Part shown: piece after piece, positions 24,088 to 32,988 of the stretch
Layout of the letters: each line of letters opens with the position of its first letter
Position numbering within the stretch: the first letter of the stretch is position 1
Source of the DNA: Parasulfuritortus sp049322515
GTDB taxonomy: Bacteria; Pseudomonadota; Gammaproteobacteria; Burkholderiales; Thiobacillaceae
Length of the DNA stretch: 47,749 nt
Assembly (NCBI GenBank): GCA_049322515.1
Contig: JBMOQW010000024.1
Location: 1-47,749 of the forward strand
Direction of reading: 5' to 3'
The notes under the pieces: generated by a model
Databases searched by the model: none
The model's input: the letters and a program-made list of their open reading frames with translations, nothing else
Told to the model about the DNA's origin: nothing
Translations under genes and position numbers: made by a program

Positions 24088-24840
24088 ATGACCCCCGAAC
24101 CCAGGCCGAATTCCCGCATGCTATTCAAAAGTCGCGAAGCGCAGGTCCACGAACACATTTGCCAAGAGATCGAGACTCGCCTGGCCAGGACCGGCGCGCC
24201 CAAGGAAATCCGCCGATTCCTCCTGGAACGCTGGTCATATCTGCTGGCCGGCATCTATTTCAGCCATGGTGACCGGCATCCCGATTGGGAAGCGGGCTGG
24301 CATACGGTCAATGCCTTGCTCTGGAGCCTGGCACCGAAGAAGGATCAGGAAGAGACCGAGCAATTCCTGCGTCTGCTGCCGACCCTCCTCGGCCGGCTCC
24401 AGGATGGCTGCGAGGCGATGAACATTGGCCTGGAAGAACGGGACGAGCTTTTTTCCCAGCTGGCGCTGTTGCATGCGGCAGTGGCGCGGGCCGGTCTCCT
24501 GGCCGGCATCGGCGACCAGACGCCTGCGCCCCGGCTGGCCAAGGATGCCGATGTCGAGTTCACGGAGGCGGAATTGGCCGCGCTTGATCCCGACAGCGTG
24601 GCCGGCGCGGATTCCGGGGCAGAGGCCGATCCGGCCGGCGACGGCATCGATCAACTCAAGATCGGCGATGCCTTGCAGATCAGCGTCGACGGCCGGGACA
24701 AGCAGTTGTACCTGCAGTGGATCAGCCCGATGGGCGGGATGTACCTGTTCGCCGATGAGGAGGGCTTCGATGCCGTGTCCCTGACCCGGGCCCGGCTGTC
24801 GGAAAAACTCGGTCGAGGCGAGGCCCGGCTAGGGAAATAA
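24088..24840 (+). CDS. Short DUF1631-family protein
   Basis: About 250 residues. It resembles the C-terminal part of DUF1631 proteins, which are usually around 700 residues and begin with long helical repeats. Seen here are the helix region LERWSYLLAGIYFSHGDRHPDWEAGW and the closing beta domain QLKIGDALQISVDG ... LYLQWISPMGGMYLFADEEGFDAVSLTRARLSEKL. No signal peptide or catalytic motif is evident; function is unknown. The start is uncertain: ATG at 24088 or 24118, neither with a strong ribosome binding site. A TAGAAT -10-like box at 24069 is so close to 24088 that 24118 may be correct. Its last 12 bases overlap the convergent radical SAM gene. Confidence 0.75.
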   Translation: MTPEPRPNSRMLFKSREAQVHEHICQEIETRLARTGAPKEIRRFLLERWSYLLAGIYFSHGDRHPDWEAGWHTVNALLWSLAPKKDQEETEQFLRLLPTLLGRLQDGCEAMNIGLEERDELFSQLALLHAAVARAGLLAGIGDQTPAPRLAKDADVEFTEAELAALDPDSVAGADSGAEADPAGDGIDQLKIGDALQISVDGRDKQLYLQWISPMGGMYLFADEEGFDAVSLTRARLSEKLGRGEARLGK

Positions 24841-25674
24841 CCGGGTCGGCAGGCCGAGGCCGTCGATCCTGGCGGCCAGGTCGGCCAGCCAGGCTTCCGG
24901 CAGACGACCGAGACGGGCTGCTTCCGGTTGCATCGATGGCCTCGCCAACCCGTAGAGCAGCACGCCGCGCAACGGCGCGCCAGCTTCCAGGGCCGCGCGC
25001 AACATACTCAGGTACGCGTTGATCTCCGGCGCCTCGGGCGGTACACCATCGATCGAGAACACACAGGTCTGGACCCAAGTCGGACACAGTCGTGCGCACT
25101 GGATCAGCGCGCGCAGGACCTGATCCGGCCGGCGCTCGGTCTGGTTCACCCTGCGCAGCCCATAGGGCGTCGCCCGATCCAGCTTGAACCAAGTCTCGCC
25201 ACCCAGCCGGGCGAGGGCCGTCAGGCCTGTGCGGGTGCTGGGGCGGTGCATCAGGCTGCCGTTGCTGATCAGCAGCGGCTTGACCTGGCCGGTCAGGCCA
25301 TAGGCCTCGATCATGCGGCCGATCAGGGCCACCACCTCGGGAAATTCGGCCGCGCTGGTCGGTTCGCCATTGCCGGACAGGGCGATGTCGTTGAGCCGGC
25401 GTAGTCCCTCCGGGACGGCCTTGGCCAGATAATCGCCCAGGACGATGGCGTCGAGCATCTGGCGCAGTTCTGCTGCCAGGCGGTCGAGATCGATGGCCGG
25501 CGGACCGCCCCGCTGGAGATTGGGTACCTGGCAGTAGATGCAGCGCCAGTTGCAGGCATTGTTGACGTTCAGGTTGACGCCCAGCGAGACGCCACCGGCA
25601 CGCCGGGACAGGACCGGGTAGACATAAGTCAACCCGGCGGCGGCGCGGTCGTGATCCTGGGTGGTCAGGGTCAT
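24829..25674 (-). CDS. Radical SAM domain protein (COG0731-like)
   Basis: 281 residues. The radical SAM cluster motif CX3CX2C is in NNACNWRCIYCQVPN near residues 40-50, and IALSGNGEPTSAAEFPEV is the GGE-like SAM-binding strand. The arrangement resembles the COG0731 Fe-S oxidoreductases, whose substrates are mostly unknown. It overlaps the end of cca by 4 bases (ATGA), so it is the last gene of the slt / NDUFA9-like / cca operon. The coupling to cca hints at tRNA modification, but nothing in the protein proves it. Confidence 0.82.
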   Translation of the reverse strand: MTLTTQDHDRAAAGLTYVYPVLSRRAGGVSLGVNLNVNNACNWRCIYCQVPNLQRGGPPAIDLDRLAAELRQMLDAIVLGDYLAKAVPEGLRRLNDIALSGNGEPTSAAEFPEVVALIGRMIEAYGLTGQVKPLLISNGSLMHRPSTRTGLTALARLGGETWFKLDRATPYGLRRVNQTERRPDQVLRALIQCARLCPTWVQTCVFSIDGVPPEAPEINAYLSMLRAALEAGAPLRGVLLYGLARPSMQPEAARLGRLPEAWLADLAARIDGLGLPTRLFP

Positions 25675-26897
25675 GCCAGGCTGGCCGCGACTGCAGCGAC
25701 GCGCGCACGCCGGATCGCGGACGGGATCTCGTGGGTTGACGTGGCTCGCGCGATGGCGCCTGCGTCGATGTCACGGGCGGCCGCCAGGGCCCCCGCCAGG
25801 CGCTCGGCCTGCGGATAAGGGTCATTGGCCGCTCCGAGGCGGCCGCGTGCATCCGCAGTGCACACGCGCAGCAGCTCGGCGAAACGCTCCGGCCTTCGGA
25901 AGGCGTCGGTGCGTTCGAACAGCGCGATCATGGTGTCCGGGCACAATTCGCCAGCGCGGTGCACGATGCCATGTTCACGCGCGGCCAGGACCGCGAGGTC
26001 GCGACACTCGCCTGGCACCTTGAGCCGTGCACATGCCGCTTCGACCAGCGCGACGCCCCGGCCCTCGTGGCCGTGGTGCCGGGGCCAGTATTCCGCTGGC
26101 GTGAGGCCCTTGCCGAGGTCATGCAGCAAGGCGGCCCAGCGTCCACACAGGGGCAAATCGTCGGCTGCCGCCTGGTCGATCACCATCAGGACATGGCGGC
26201 CGGTATCGATTTCCGGGTGATGCCTTTCCGGTTGTGGTACCCCGAACAGGGCCTCGATTTCCGGCAGCAGGCGAGCCAGGGCGCCACACTTGCGCAGCAC
26301 GTCGAGCATGCGCGAGGGCCGCGCTTCCATGAGGCCGCGCGCGAGTTCCTGCCAGACCCGTTCCGGCACCAGGGCGTCGACTTCGCCGTACTCGACCATC
26401 TGGCGCATCAGGGCCTCGGTTTCCGGCGCCACCGTGAACTCGGTGAAACGGGCCGCGAAGCGGGCCAGGCGCAGGATGCGCACCGGATCCTCGACAAAGG
26501 CCGGGCCGACATGGCGGAGCACCCGCGCGTCGAGGTCGGCCCGGCCGCCGTACGGGTCGATCACGGTGCCCGACGCATCCTGGGCCATGGCGTTGATAGT
26601 CAGGTCACGGCGGCGCAGATCGTCTTCCAGAGTGACATCGGGCGCGGCATGGCACTGAAAACCGGCATAACCGGGCGCGGTCTTGCGCTCGGTGCGCGCC
26701 AGGGCATATTCCTCATGCGTTTCCGGGTGCAGGAATACCGGGAAGTCCTTGCCCACCGGCTGAAAGCCGAGCGCACTCATCTCCGCCGGAGTGGCGCCCA
26801 CCACGACGTAGTCGCGGTCCTGGACCGGCAGGCCGAGCAGGCTGTCGCGCACGGCGCCGCCCACCGCGTAGACCTGGATGTGGCCGGGCCAGCGCAT
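25671..26897 (-). CDS. cca: Multifunctional CCA-adding tRNA nucleotidyltransferase
   Basis: 408 residues (E. coli 412). It adds or repairs the CCA end of tRNA. The nucleotidyltransferase head has GGAVRDSLLGLPVQDRDYVVVG with the metal-binding DxD-type acidic pair. RRDLTINAMAQD and the ATP/CTP-selecting EDPVRILRLARFAARF segment follow. The C-terminal half has an HD phosphohydrolase domain (LLHDLGKGLTP ... HHGHEGRG), so the enzyme is of the multifunctional gamma/beta type with phosphatase activity. ATG start 12 bases after the preceding stop. Confidence 0.96.
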   Translation of the reverse strand: MRWPGHIQVYAVGGAVRDSLLGLPVQDRDYVVVGATPAEMSALGFQPVGKDFPVFLHPETHEEYALARTERKTAPGYAGFQCHAAPDVTLEDDLRRRDLTINAMAQDASGTVIDPYGGRADLDARVLRHVGPAFVEDPVRILRLARFAARFTEFTVAPETEALMRQMVEYGEVDALVPERVWQELARGLMEARPSRMLDVLRKCGALARLLPEIEALFGVPQPERHHPEIDTGRHVLMVIDQAAADDLPLCGRWAALLHDLGKGLTPAEYWPRHHGHEGRGVALVEAACARLKVPGECRDLAVLAAREHGIVHRAGELCPDTMIALFERTDAFRRPERFAELLRVCTADARGRLGAANDPYPQAERLAGALAAARDIDAGAIARATSTHEIPSAIRRARVAAVAASLA

Positions 26898-26909
26898 GGC
26901 GAGGACGGC

Positions 26910-27857
26910 TCAGCGGCCGGCGCCGGTACGGTAGCGGTCGTAATGGCCTCGGCTGCCCTCGCCGCGCAGGTAGTCGAGGCTGGCCTCGAGCGGGGTCGGG
27001 CTGCCGAAACGGGCCGGGAAGCCCTCCGGGCACACGTTGTCGACCTGCATGGCGTAGTGGTTGTCGCGGGTCATCAGCTTGCGGCCTGGCTTCAGTTCCA
27101 TCATGCGGGCGAACCAATAGGAGGTGCCCGGGCCCAGCGGCAGCACGGTCCGCTTCAGGCCGAGCGCGGCGGCGGTGAGACCGACCAGTTGTTCCAGGCT
27201 GTAGGCGGTCGGGCCACACAGGTTGTAGGCTTGGCCGAAGGTGGCCGGGTCGTCGATGGCGAGGGCGAAGGCACGTGCCACGTCGGCGACGTGGACCGGC
27301 TGGAAGCGGGCACGGCCGTTGGCAAGCGGGACCACGGGGGTGAGCTTGAGCAGGCCGGCGAACAGGTTCAGGAAACTGTCGCCGGGACCAAAGATGACCG
27401 ATGGCCGGAACACGGTGACATCGAGCGTCTGGTTGCGGCTGGGTTCCAGCACCAGTGTCTCGCCCTCACCCTTGCTGTGCTGGTAGACGCTGGGCGACGC
27501 GCGATCGGCGCCCAGGGCGCTCATGTGCAGGAAGCGCCGGACACCGGCATGGCGGCAGGCGTCCATCGCGTGGTGCGGCAACTTGACGTGGGCGTGGATG
27601 AAATCCTTGGGCTGGCCATGCAGGATGCCCACCAGGTTGATGACCGCGTGTTGGCCAGCGAACAGCCGTTCGAGCACGCCAGGGGCATGGATGTCGGCTT
27701 CGACCAGCTGGACGGTGGGCAGCACCAGAAGATCCTTGGCGCGCTGGCGTTGGCGGGTCGGGACCGTGACGTGCCAGCCCTCGGCGGCCAGCCGGCTGAC
27801 CAGTTGTCGGCCGACGAAGCCGCTGCCGCCCAGGACGCAGATGTGCTTGGGGTTCAT
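26910..27857 (-). CDS. NDUFA9-like NAD(P)-binding protein (SDR superfamily)
   Basis: 315 residues. The N-terminal Rossmann motif GGSGFVGRQLVSRLAAEGW (GxxGxxG) binds NAD(P). The following segments HAVINLVGILHG and FRPSVIFGPGDSFLN match the complex I NDUFA9 / atypical short-chain reductase family. Bacterial members are annotated as complex I NDUFA9 subunit family proteins but are not proven complex I parts. It lies between slt and cca in the order common in betaproteobacteria. Confidence 0.9.
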   Translation of the reverse strand: MNPKHICVLGGSGFVGRQLVSRLAAEGWHVTVPTRQRQRAKDLLVLPTVQLVEADIHAPGVLERLFAGQHAVINLVGILHGQPKDFIHAHVKLPHHAMDACRHAGVRRFLHMSALGADRASPSVYQHSKGEGETLVLEPSRNQTLDVTVFRPSVIFGPGDSFLNLFAGLLKLTPVVPLANGRARFQPVHVADVARAFALAIDDPATFGQAYNLCGPTAYSLEQLVGLTAAALGLKRTVLPLGPGTSYWFARMMELKPGRKLMTRDNHYAMQVDNVCPEGFPARFGSPTPLEASLDYLRGEGSRGHYDRYRTGAGR

Positions 27858-27887
27858 GGAGGTTCTCTTGGCTAGGGAATCAGATAA

Positions 27888-29810
27888 TTAAACACCAAAA
27901 TCAGCCGGGCCCGGGGTCTGGGCTGGCACCCGGGCGGGAATCACGCCGAGCCGCGCCTTGAGACTGGCGGACGGCACCCCCAGGCGCTGGCTATAGTACA
28001 TGGCGTTGGCCAGGACTTTCTTGACGTATTCGCGGGTCTCGGTGAAGGGGATGGTTTCCACGTACAGGGTGCCTTCCAGCGGCGCCTCGGCTTGCCAGCG
28101 GCGGGCCCGGCCGGGACCCGCGTTGTAGCCTGCGGTGGCGAGGACCGTCGAGCCATCCAGCGTATCCAGCAGGTGTCGCAAGTAATACGTGCCAAAGCGG
28201 ATGTTGGCGTCCGGGTCGTTCATCCGGGTGTGTGCCTTGCGGCCGAGCCCCAGGCGTCGGGCGATCCAGCGGGCCGTGGCGGGCATGATCTGCATCAGGC
28301 CCTGGGCCCCGACCGGCGAACGGGCGTGGTTGACGAAGCGTGACTCCTGGCGCATCAGCCCGTAGACCCAGGCGGGGTCGAGGCCATGTTCCCGGGCCTG
28401 GGCTTCGGCCAGGTCACGGTAGGGGGTCAGGTAACGCAGGTCGTAGCTGTGCAGTTCGCGGGTCTTTTCGGCAGTGAGCATGGCACGATCATGCCAATCC
28501 GCTCGCCGGGCCAGGTCGGCGGCGGCGATCAAACCGGTGTCGTCGAGGTCGCGCAGGGCCCATTCCCATTCCGCCACGGCGTCACCGATCAGGCCCATCC
28601 GGCGCAACAGGAGGGCCCGGGCAAGGCCCGGGCGGGCCTCGATGGCGGCCATCTGGTCCGGGCTGGGGCGATAGTCCTGTGGGCGGGTTTCCATCCGGAC
28701 CGGCAGTTCTTCGTAGGCCAGCAGGCCGTAGTAGTGGATCTCCCGGGACAGCTGGGCGAACAGTTGGTTGGCCGGGAAGTGGGCATTGAGTGCCTTCAGG
28801 GCACGCGCCTTCCAGTAACGCCAGACGGCTTCGTTCTGCTGCGCCGGGCTCAGGGTGCCGATGCCCTGGTAGACATCGAGCCAGCGTCCCGCCCGCAGCA
28901 TGGCCCGGAGCCGCCAGAGCTTCTGGCTGTCGCTCTGCGGCGCACCGGTGCGCAAGAACCAGTCGACCGCCTTGGGATGGAGCTTGCGTGCTCCGGCCAT
29001 GCCGATTTCCCCCCAGCCATAGGCCTGCTGGGATTCCGTGAAGGCGAGTCGTACGTTTTCCCAGTGGCCCGCGGCACGTTCCGGATCGTCCTTGGCCAGA
29101 CGGCTCAAGGCATGCAGGCGGATTTCCCGGGCAGGTTCAGTGTCGATGGCGCTGTTCAGGACCGCTTCCGGGCTGCGCAAGGCCTGGGCGAGCAGTTCGG
29201 TGTCGGCGGGTGTGGCCTCTGGCAGGCGCGCCAGGAGTGCCCGGGCGAGCCCCAGGTTGCCGGCTTCCAGGGCCAGGCGCAGGCGTTCAAGACGGGCCGG
29301 AGTGTCGAGCCGGCCCTGTTGCTCGAGTGCGGCGAACAAGGGCTCGCAACTGGACGGCAGGTCCTGGCCGGTACGCCACAGGGCAAGGCCCTCGGCCAGC
29401 GCGCTGGCGTCGTTGCGGGCCAGTCGGGCACGCAGGTCGAAACACTGGATTTCGCGGTCGCGCTTGGCCAGTCGGGCAGACACCGGGACATAGGCCGGCC
29501 AGTTTTCGTCCCGACCGTGGAAACGAGCCACTTCCTGCCAGGCCCGTTCGGACAGGACACTGTCTGGATGGGCCTCGGCGAAGGCCGAAAGCGATTCCAG
29601 CGCGGTCGGACCGCTTTTCAGCCGCCAGTAGCGCAGGTAGACCTTGAGTGGATGATCGACGGGTATCCGAGCGTCGAGACGGTTGAATTCAGCAGTCCGG
29701 CCTTTTTGTAGCGCGCTGCGGGCGGCGAGCACGTCCTTCTCGACGGACGCTTGGGTGGGGGCCGCGAGGCAACTGATCAGCAGCAGGAGGAATACGAAGG
29801 GTAAGCGCAC
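27888..29810 (-). CDS. slt: Soluble lytic murein transglycosylase
   Basis: 640 residues (E. coli Slt70 645). It cleaves the MurNAc-GlcNAc bond with 1,6-anhydro ring formation in the periplasm. Signal peptide about 1-20 (FVFLLLLISCLAAPTQAS). The alpha-helical U and L superhelix (about 25-460) forms the ring, and the C-terminal goose-lysozyme-like catalytic domain has the Glu in RQESRFVNHARSPVGAQG followed by LMQIMPATA and AGYNAGPGRA. GTG start. First gene of a four-gene operon on the minus strand. Confidence 0.95.
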   Translation of the reverse strand: MRLPFVFLLLLISCLAAPTQASVEKDVLAARSALQKGRTAEFNRLDARIPVDHPLKVYLRYWRLKSGPTALESLSAFAEAHPDSVLSERAWQEVARFHGRDENWPAYVPVSARLAKRDREIQCFDLRARLARNDASALAEGLALWRTGQDLPSSCEPLFAALEQQGRLDTPARLERLRLALEAGNLGLARALLARLPEATPADTELLAQALRSPEAVLNSAIDTEPAREIRLHALSRLAKDDPERAAGHWENVRLAFTESQQAYGWGEIGMAGARKLHPKAVDWFLRTGAPQSDSQKLWRLRAMLRAGRWLDVYQGIGTLSPAQQNEAVWRYWKARALKALNAHFPANQLFAQLSREIHYYGLLAYEELPVRMETRPQDYRPSPDQMAAIEARPGLARALLLRRMGLIGDAVAEWEWALRDLDDTGLIAAADLARRADWHDRAMLTAEKTRELHSYDLRYLTPYRDLAEAQAREHGLDPAWVYGLMRQESRFVNHARSPVGAQGLMQIMPATARWIARRLGLGRKAHTRMNDPDANIRFGTYYLRHLLDTLDGSTVLATAGYNAGPGRARRWQAEAPLEGTLYVETIPFTETREYVKKVLANAMYYSQRLGVPSASLKARLGVIPARVPAQTPGPADFGV

Positions 29811-29859
29811 AGCCGCTCGGGACAGACGACGATCCAGGGAGGCGGCACTCTAACACAGT

Positions 29860-29882
29860 GCCCCCGCGCTTCGGGCGGGGGC
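29860..29882 (-). terminator. GC-rich hairpin downstream of the glycine-zipper gene
   Basis: GCCCCCGC (29860-29867) and GCGGGGGC (29875-29882) form a perfect 8-bp stem with a 7-base loop (GCTTCGG on the plus strand). It starts 9 bases after the stop of the small exported-protein operon, where a terminator is expected. The following minus-strand bases ACTGTGTT are only weakly T-rich, so it may act with Rho or as an mRNA 3'-end stabiliser. It separates that operon from slt. Confidence 0.5.
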
Positions 29883-29891
29883 GTGGGGCGG

Positions 29892-30425
29892 TCAACGCTC
29901 GTCGACGCTGACGCTGACCCGGAGCCGCAAGTTGGGGCCGGGATCATGGGACAGGAAGGTGCTGTATTCCTCGCCCTTGTAGCGATAGACGACGTCGTAG
30001 CCGGCGACACGACGGGTCCAGTGGTCAACGGTGCGGCAGCGCTGTTCCTCGACCGGGCGGCGATAGCCGCGCCGATCGGCGTTGTCGATGTTGTCGCCGG
30101 TGATCGCGCCGATGGCCGCGCCGGCCGCAGTGGCGGCCTTGTTGCCATTGCCCTTGCCGAACTGGTGGCCGACCACGCCGCCGACCAGGGCGCCGACCAG
30201 GGCGCCGCCGTAGGAACGCTCGTCCCGCTCGTACCGATAACCGGTGCGCTCGGTCCAGCACTCGGTGCGCGGCTCGTTGACCTCGTCATAGACCGGCGTG
30301 CTGGATACCACTCGCGCGGTGTCGCTGAAGAAGACCGGCTGCGGCGCCGGGCGATAGGGGCCGGCCCAGGCGGGCAAGGCGATCAGGCCGATCAGGCTGG
30401 CGGTGATAAGGGGGTTGGCTTTCAT
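29892..30425 (-). CDS. Glycine-zipper 2TM-domain exported protein
   Basis: 177 residues with a signal peptide (LITASLIGLIALPAWA). The centre is a glycine-zipper helical hairpin, GALVGALVGGVVGHQFGKGN followed by AATAAGAAIGAITGDNI, as in Rickettsia 17-kDa-antigen-like and OsmB-like proteins. The C-terminal part is beta-rich and ends LRLRVSVSVDER. Such proteins sit in the envelope; a biochemical role is not known. The start at 30425 has GGAGAACGCC before it. It follows, 49 bases downstream, another small exported protein. Confidence 0.9.
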   Translation of the reverse strand: MKANPLITASLIGLIALPAWAGPYRPAPQPVFFSDTARVVSSTPVYDEVNEPRTECWTERTGYRYERDERSYGGALVGALVGGVVGHQFGKGNGNKAATAAGAAIGAITGDNIDNADRRGYRRPVEEQRCRTVDHWTRRVAGYDVVYRYKGEEYSTFLSHDPGPNLRLRVSVSVDER

Positions 30426-30474
30426 GGCGTTCTCCTGTCTCAATCGGTGTTGTTCGTGTTCAAAGGATGCCGAC

Positions 30475-30846
30475 TCAGTCGTCACGGTCACGATCGCGCC
30501 GGCTGCCATAACCCTTGCCATAGCCGTCGTCCCGGCCGCCCCAGTACCTCGGGTCGGCGGGCTCGGCCATGTCGCGCATGCGCTCGTAGAGTTCCTCGCG
30601 CTTGTGCTTGCGGGCCTCGGGCGGGAGTTCTTCCCACTGCTCGCGCAGGGCGCGGCGCATGGCCTCGCGTTCCCGAGCGGGCAGGCGACTCCAGTCCTGC
30701 TGGAACCGAGCGCCCTCATCCCCCCTCCTATCCGCCACCGGGCCGATGCGCTGGCCGGTGAAGGCGAAGTCCGAACCGGCCCAGGCCGGCGCGCTGGCCA
30801 GCAGGGCAATCAGTGCGAACATCCTTGGGCGGGTCATGCGGGTCAT
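30475..30846 (-). CDS. Small exported hypothetical protein, charged
   Basis: 123 residues. A signal peptide (MFALIALLASAPAWAGS) precedes a highly charged body: RLPAREREAMRRALREQWEEL is reminiscent of DUF3106/Spy-like periplasmic helices. The tail GYGKGYGSRRDRDRDD is Gly/Arg/Asp repetitive. No enzyme motif is visible. Ribosome binding site AAAGGAG. It is first in a two-gene operon with the glycine-zipper gene and divergent, with a 100-base shared promoter region, from the OmpR-like regulator. A role in envelope stress under that regulator is plausible but inferred only from position. Confidence 0.8.
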   Translation of the reverse strand: MTRMTRPRMFALIALLASAPAWAGSDFAFTGQRIGPVADRRGDEGARFQQDWSRLPAREREAMRRALREQWEELPPEARKHKREELYERMRDMAEPADPRYWGGRDDGYGKGYGSRRDRDRDD

Positions 30847-30946
30847 GGTGTTTCTCCTTTCAACGATTCACAGCCTATATGCCGGCAGTTTCCCGTCGGT
30901 TTCGGCATCCTGTAAATTTGTAATCAATTGTTTCAGAGGATAGGGC

Positions 30947-31660
30947 ATGGAGCCTATACGACAGCCCCGCGTGCTGGTGGTCGACGATGATGCCGGGATA
31001 CGCGACCTGCTCAAGGAATATCTGGCGAAGCAGGGCCTGGAGGTGGCCAGCGCGCGTGATGGCCGGGAGATGGATCAGGTCATGGCCGACTTCATCCCGG
31101 ATATCCTGGTGATGGACCTGATGATGCCGGGCGAGGATGGCCTCGCCCTGACCCGGCGTGTCAAATCGGCGCGCGAGCTGCCGGTGATCATGCTCTCGGC
31201 ACGCGGTGAGGACATCGACCGCATCGTTGGACTGGAGGTGGGGGCCGATGATTATCTGGCCAAGCCGTTCAACCCGCGCGAGTTGCTGGCACGCATCCGG
31301 GCCGTGCTGCGGCGCGGCGCGGGTGGATCGGAAGCCATCACCGAGGCGGCCTACCGGTTCGGCCCCTACAGCCTCGACCTGGCCGCCCAGCGCCTGCTCC
31401 GCGAAGGCGACGAAGTGGCCATCACCCATGCCGAGTTCGCCCTGCTGAAGATTTTCGTCGAGCATCCGAACCGGGCTTTGTCGCGTGACCAGATCATGGA
31501 TTGGCTGAAGGGCTACGATCGCGATCCATTCGACCGTTCCATCGATGTCCGGGTGACCCGGCTACGGCGCAAGCTTGAGGATGATTCCGCCAATCCCGCC
31601 TATATCCGCACCGTCTGGGGTCAGGGCTATCTGTTCGCGCCCAAGGGCAGGCTGGCTTGA
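30947..31660 (+). CDS. ompR: OmpR-like response regulator
   Basis: 237 residues. Receiver domain (about 9-122) with D57 in ILVMDLMMPGEDG and the Lys of AKPFNP. A winged-helix Trans_reg_C domain (about 140-233) includes RSIDVRVTRLRRKLEDD and IRTVWGQGYLFAPKG. Segments such as RIVGLEVGADDYLAKPFNPRELLARIRAVLRR (read as separate pieces) are close to E. coli OmpR. The gene overlaps the kinase gene by 4 bases. In E. coli OmpR controls porins in response to osmolarity and pH; the targets here are unknown, but the divergent exported-protein genes are candidates. Confidence 0.9.
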   Translation: MEPIRQPRVLVVDDDAGIRDLLKEYLAKQGLEVASARDGREMDQVMADFIPDILVMDLMMPGEDGLALTRRVKSARELPVIMLSARGEDIDRIVGLEVGADDYLAKPFNPRELLARIRAVLRRGAGGSEAITEAAYRFGPYSLDLAAQRLLREGDEVAITHAEFALLKIFVEHPNRALSRDQIMDWLKGYDRDPFDRSIDVRVTRLRRKLEDDSANPAYIRTVWGQGYLFAPKGRLA

Positions 31661-32988
31661 ACTGGCGTCCGGACACCTTGTTCGGCCGCACCGCCGCGCT
31701 TCTGCTGGCGGTCTTTCTGGTGGTCCAGGGGGCGGCCCTGCTGGTGGTCTGGCGCACCGTGGTCCTGCCCCAGGCCGAGCGTTCGGCCGATGACCTGGCC
31801 GCGCGTATGTTGCTGGCGGCGCAGACCTGGGTGGAACTGCCGCCCGAAACCCGCGCCGACTACGAAATCGAGTTGTCGCTGCAACACAGCCTGGAGCTCG
31901 GCAAGGTCCAGACGCCCCTGCCGACCGTGCTGCCGGCGAACTACTTCGGTGACCGCCTGGCGGCCTCGCTGGGTCGCCGGACCGGCCAGGCCATCCGCCT
32001 CAAGTCCGGTCCGGATCCGGCCTGGGCCTGGGCCGAGTTGCAGTTGGCCGGGCATCTGCTGCGGGTCGGCTTTCCTCGCGAGCGCTATGAATTGCGGGCG
32101 CCCTGGGAATCCGGCGCGGCCTTCCTGGCCGGCGCCCTGCTGACCCTGGCGGCGGCCTTGATGGTGGTGCGCCGGATGGCGGGCCGGCTCGGACAGTTGG
32201 CCGGCTCGGCGGCGGCGGTGGGCCAGGGTCGCTGGCCAGAGCGCCTGCCGGAAACCGGGCCGCGCGAACTGCGCGACCTGACCGCCGCTTTCAACCGCAT
32301 GTCGGAGGAAGTCCAGTCCCTGATCGAGAACCGGACCGTGCTGCTGTCGGGGATCTCGCACGATCTGCGCACGCCCATGACCCGGTTGCGCCTGGCGCTG
32401 GCCATGCTGGACAGCGCCGATCCGGCGCTGGTCGCGCGCATGGAGGGCGACTTGCGCGACATGGGCCGGTTGGTCGACCAGATGCTGGATTTCGCCCGCG
32501 CCCTCAAGGAGGAGGCCGTCGCCGAAGTCGATCTGGCCTTGGTCCTGGCCGGTCTCGCCGAACGATGCTCGGATCCGGCCCGGGTCCGGGTCGAACCGAC
32601 ACCGGCCTGCCCGTCCCGGGTGGCGCCCGCCTCCCTGGAACGGGTGCTTGGCAACCTGATCGAAAATGCCCTGCGCTATGGCGGCGAGGCGCCGGTCGAC
32701 CTGGTGCTCACGTGCGAGCGCCGGCACGCAACCCTGCGTGTGCTCGATCGGGGGCCCGGCATTCCAGAAGTGGAGCGGGACAAGGTGTTCCAGCCCTTCT
32801 ATCGGCTGGAGGGCTCGCGCAGCCGGGATACCGGCGGTTCCGGCCTCGGCCTGGCGATCGTGCGCCAGCTCGCCGAGCGCCAGGGCTGGCGCGTGATCCT
32901 CTCGGACCGCCCAGGCGGCGGCCTGGAGGCGGCCTTGGTGGTGCCGGTCGACGGGGTCAGAGACGCGGACGCTCGCGGCCGTCGATGA
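31657..32988 (+). CDS. envZ: EnvZ-like sensor histidine kinase
   Basis: 443 residues with two membrane helices (about 12-33 and 152-172) around a periplasmic region of about 120 residues. HAMP linker (about 173-225), HisKA with H235 in SGISHDLRTPMTRLRLAL (the EnvZ-type motif), and an ATPase domain with N-box NLIENALRYGG and glycine boxes DRGPGIP and GGSGLGLAI. It phosphorylates and dephosphorylates the OmpR-like regulator. TTG start overlapping the ompR stop. The 3' end overlaps the convergent ANTAR gene by 32 bases. Confidence 0.9.
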   Translation: MNWRPDTLFGRTAALLLAVFLVVQGAALLVVWRTVVLPQAERSADDLAARMLLAAQTWVELPPETRADYEIELSLQHSLELGKVQTPLPTVLPANYFGDRLAASLGRRTGQAIRLKSGPDPAWAWAELQLAGHLLRVGFPRERYELRAPWESGAAFLAGALLTLAAALMVVRRMAGRLGQLAGSAAAVGQGRWPERLPETGPRELRDLTAAFNRMSEEVQSLIENRTVLLSGISHDLRTPMTRLRLALAMLDSADPALVARMEGDLRDMGRLVDQMLDFARALKEEAVAEVDLALVLAGLAERCSDPARVRVEPTPACPSRVAPASLERVLGNLIENALRYGGEAPVDLVLTCERRHATLRVLDRGPGIPEVERDKVFQPFYRLEGSRSRDTGGSGLGLAIVRQLAERQGWRVILSDRPGGGLEAALVVPVDGVRDADARGRR

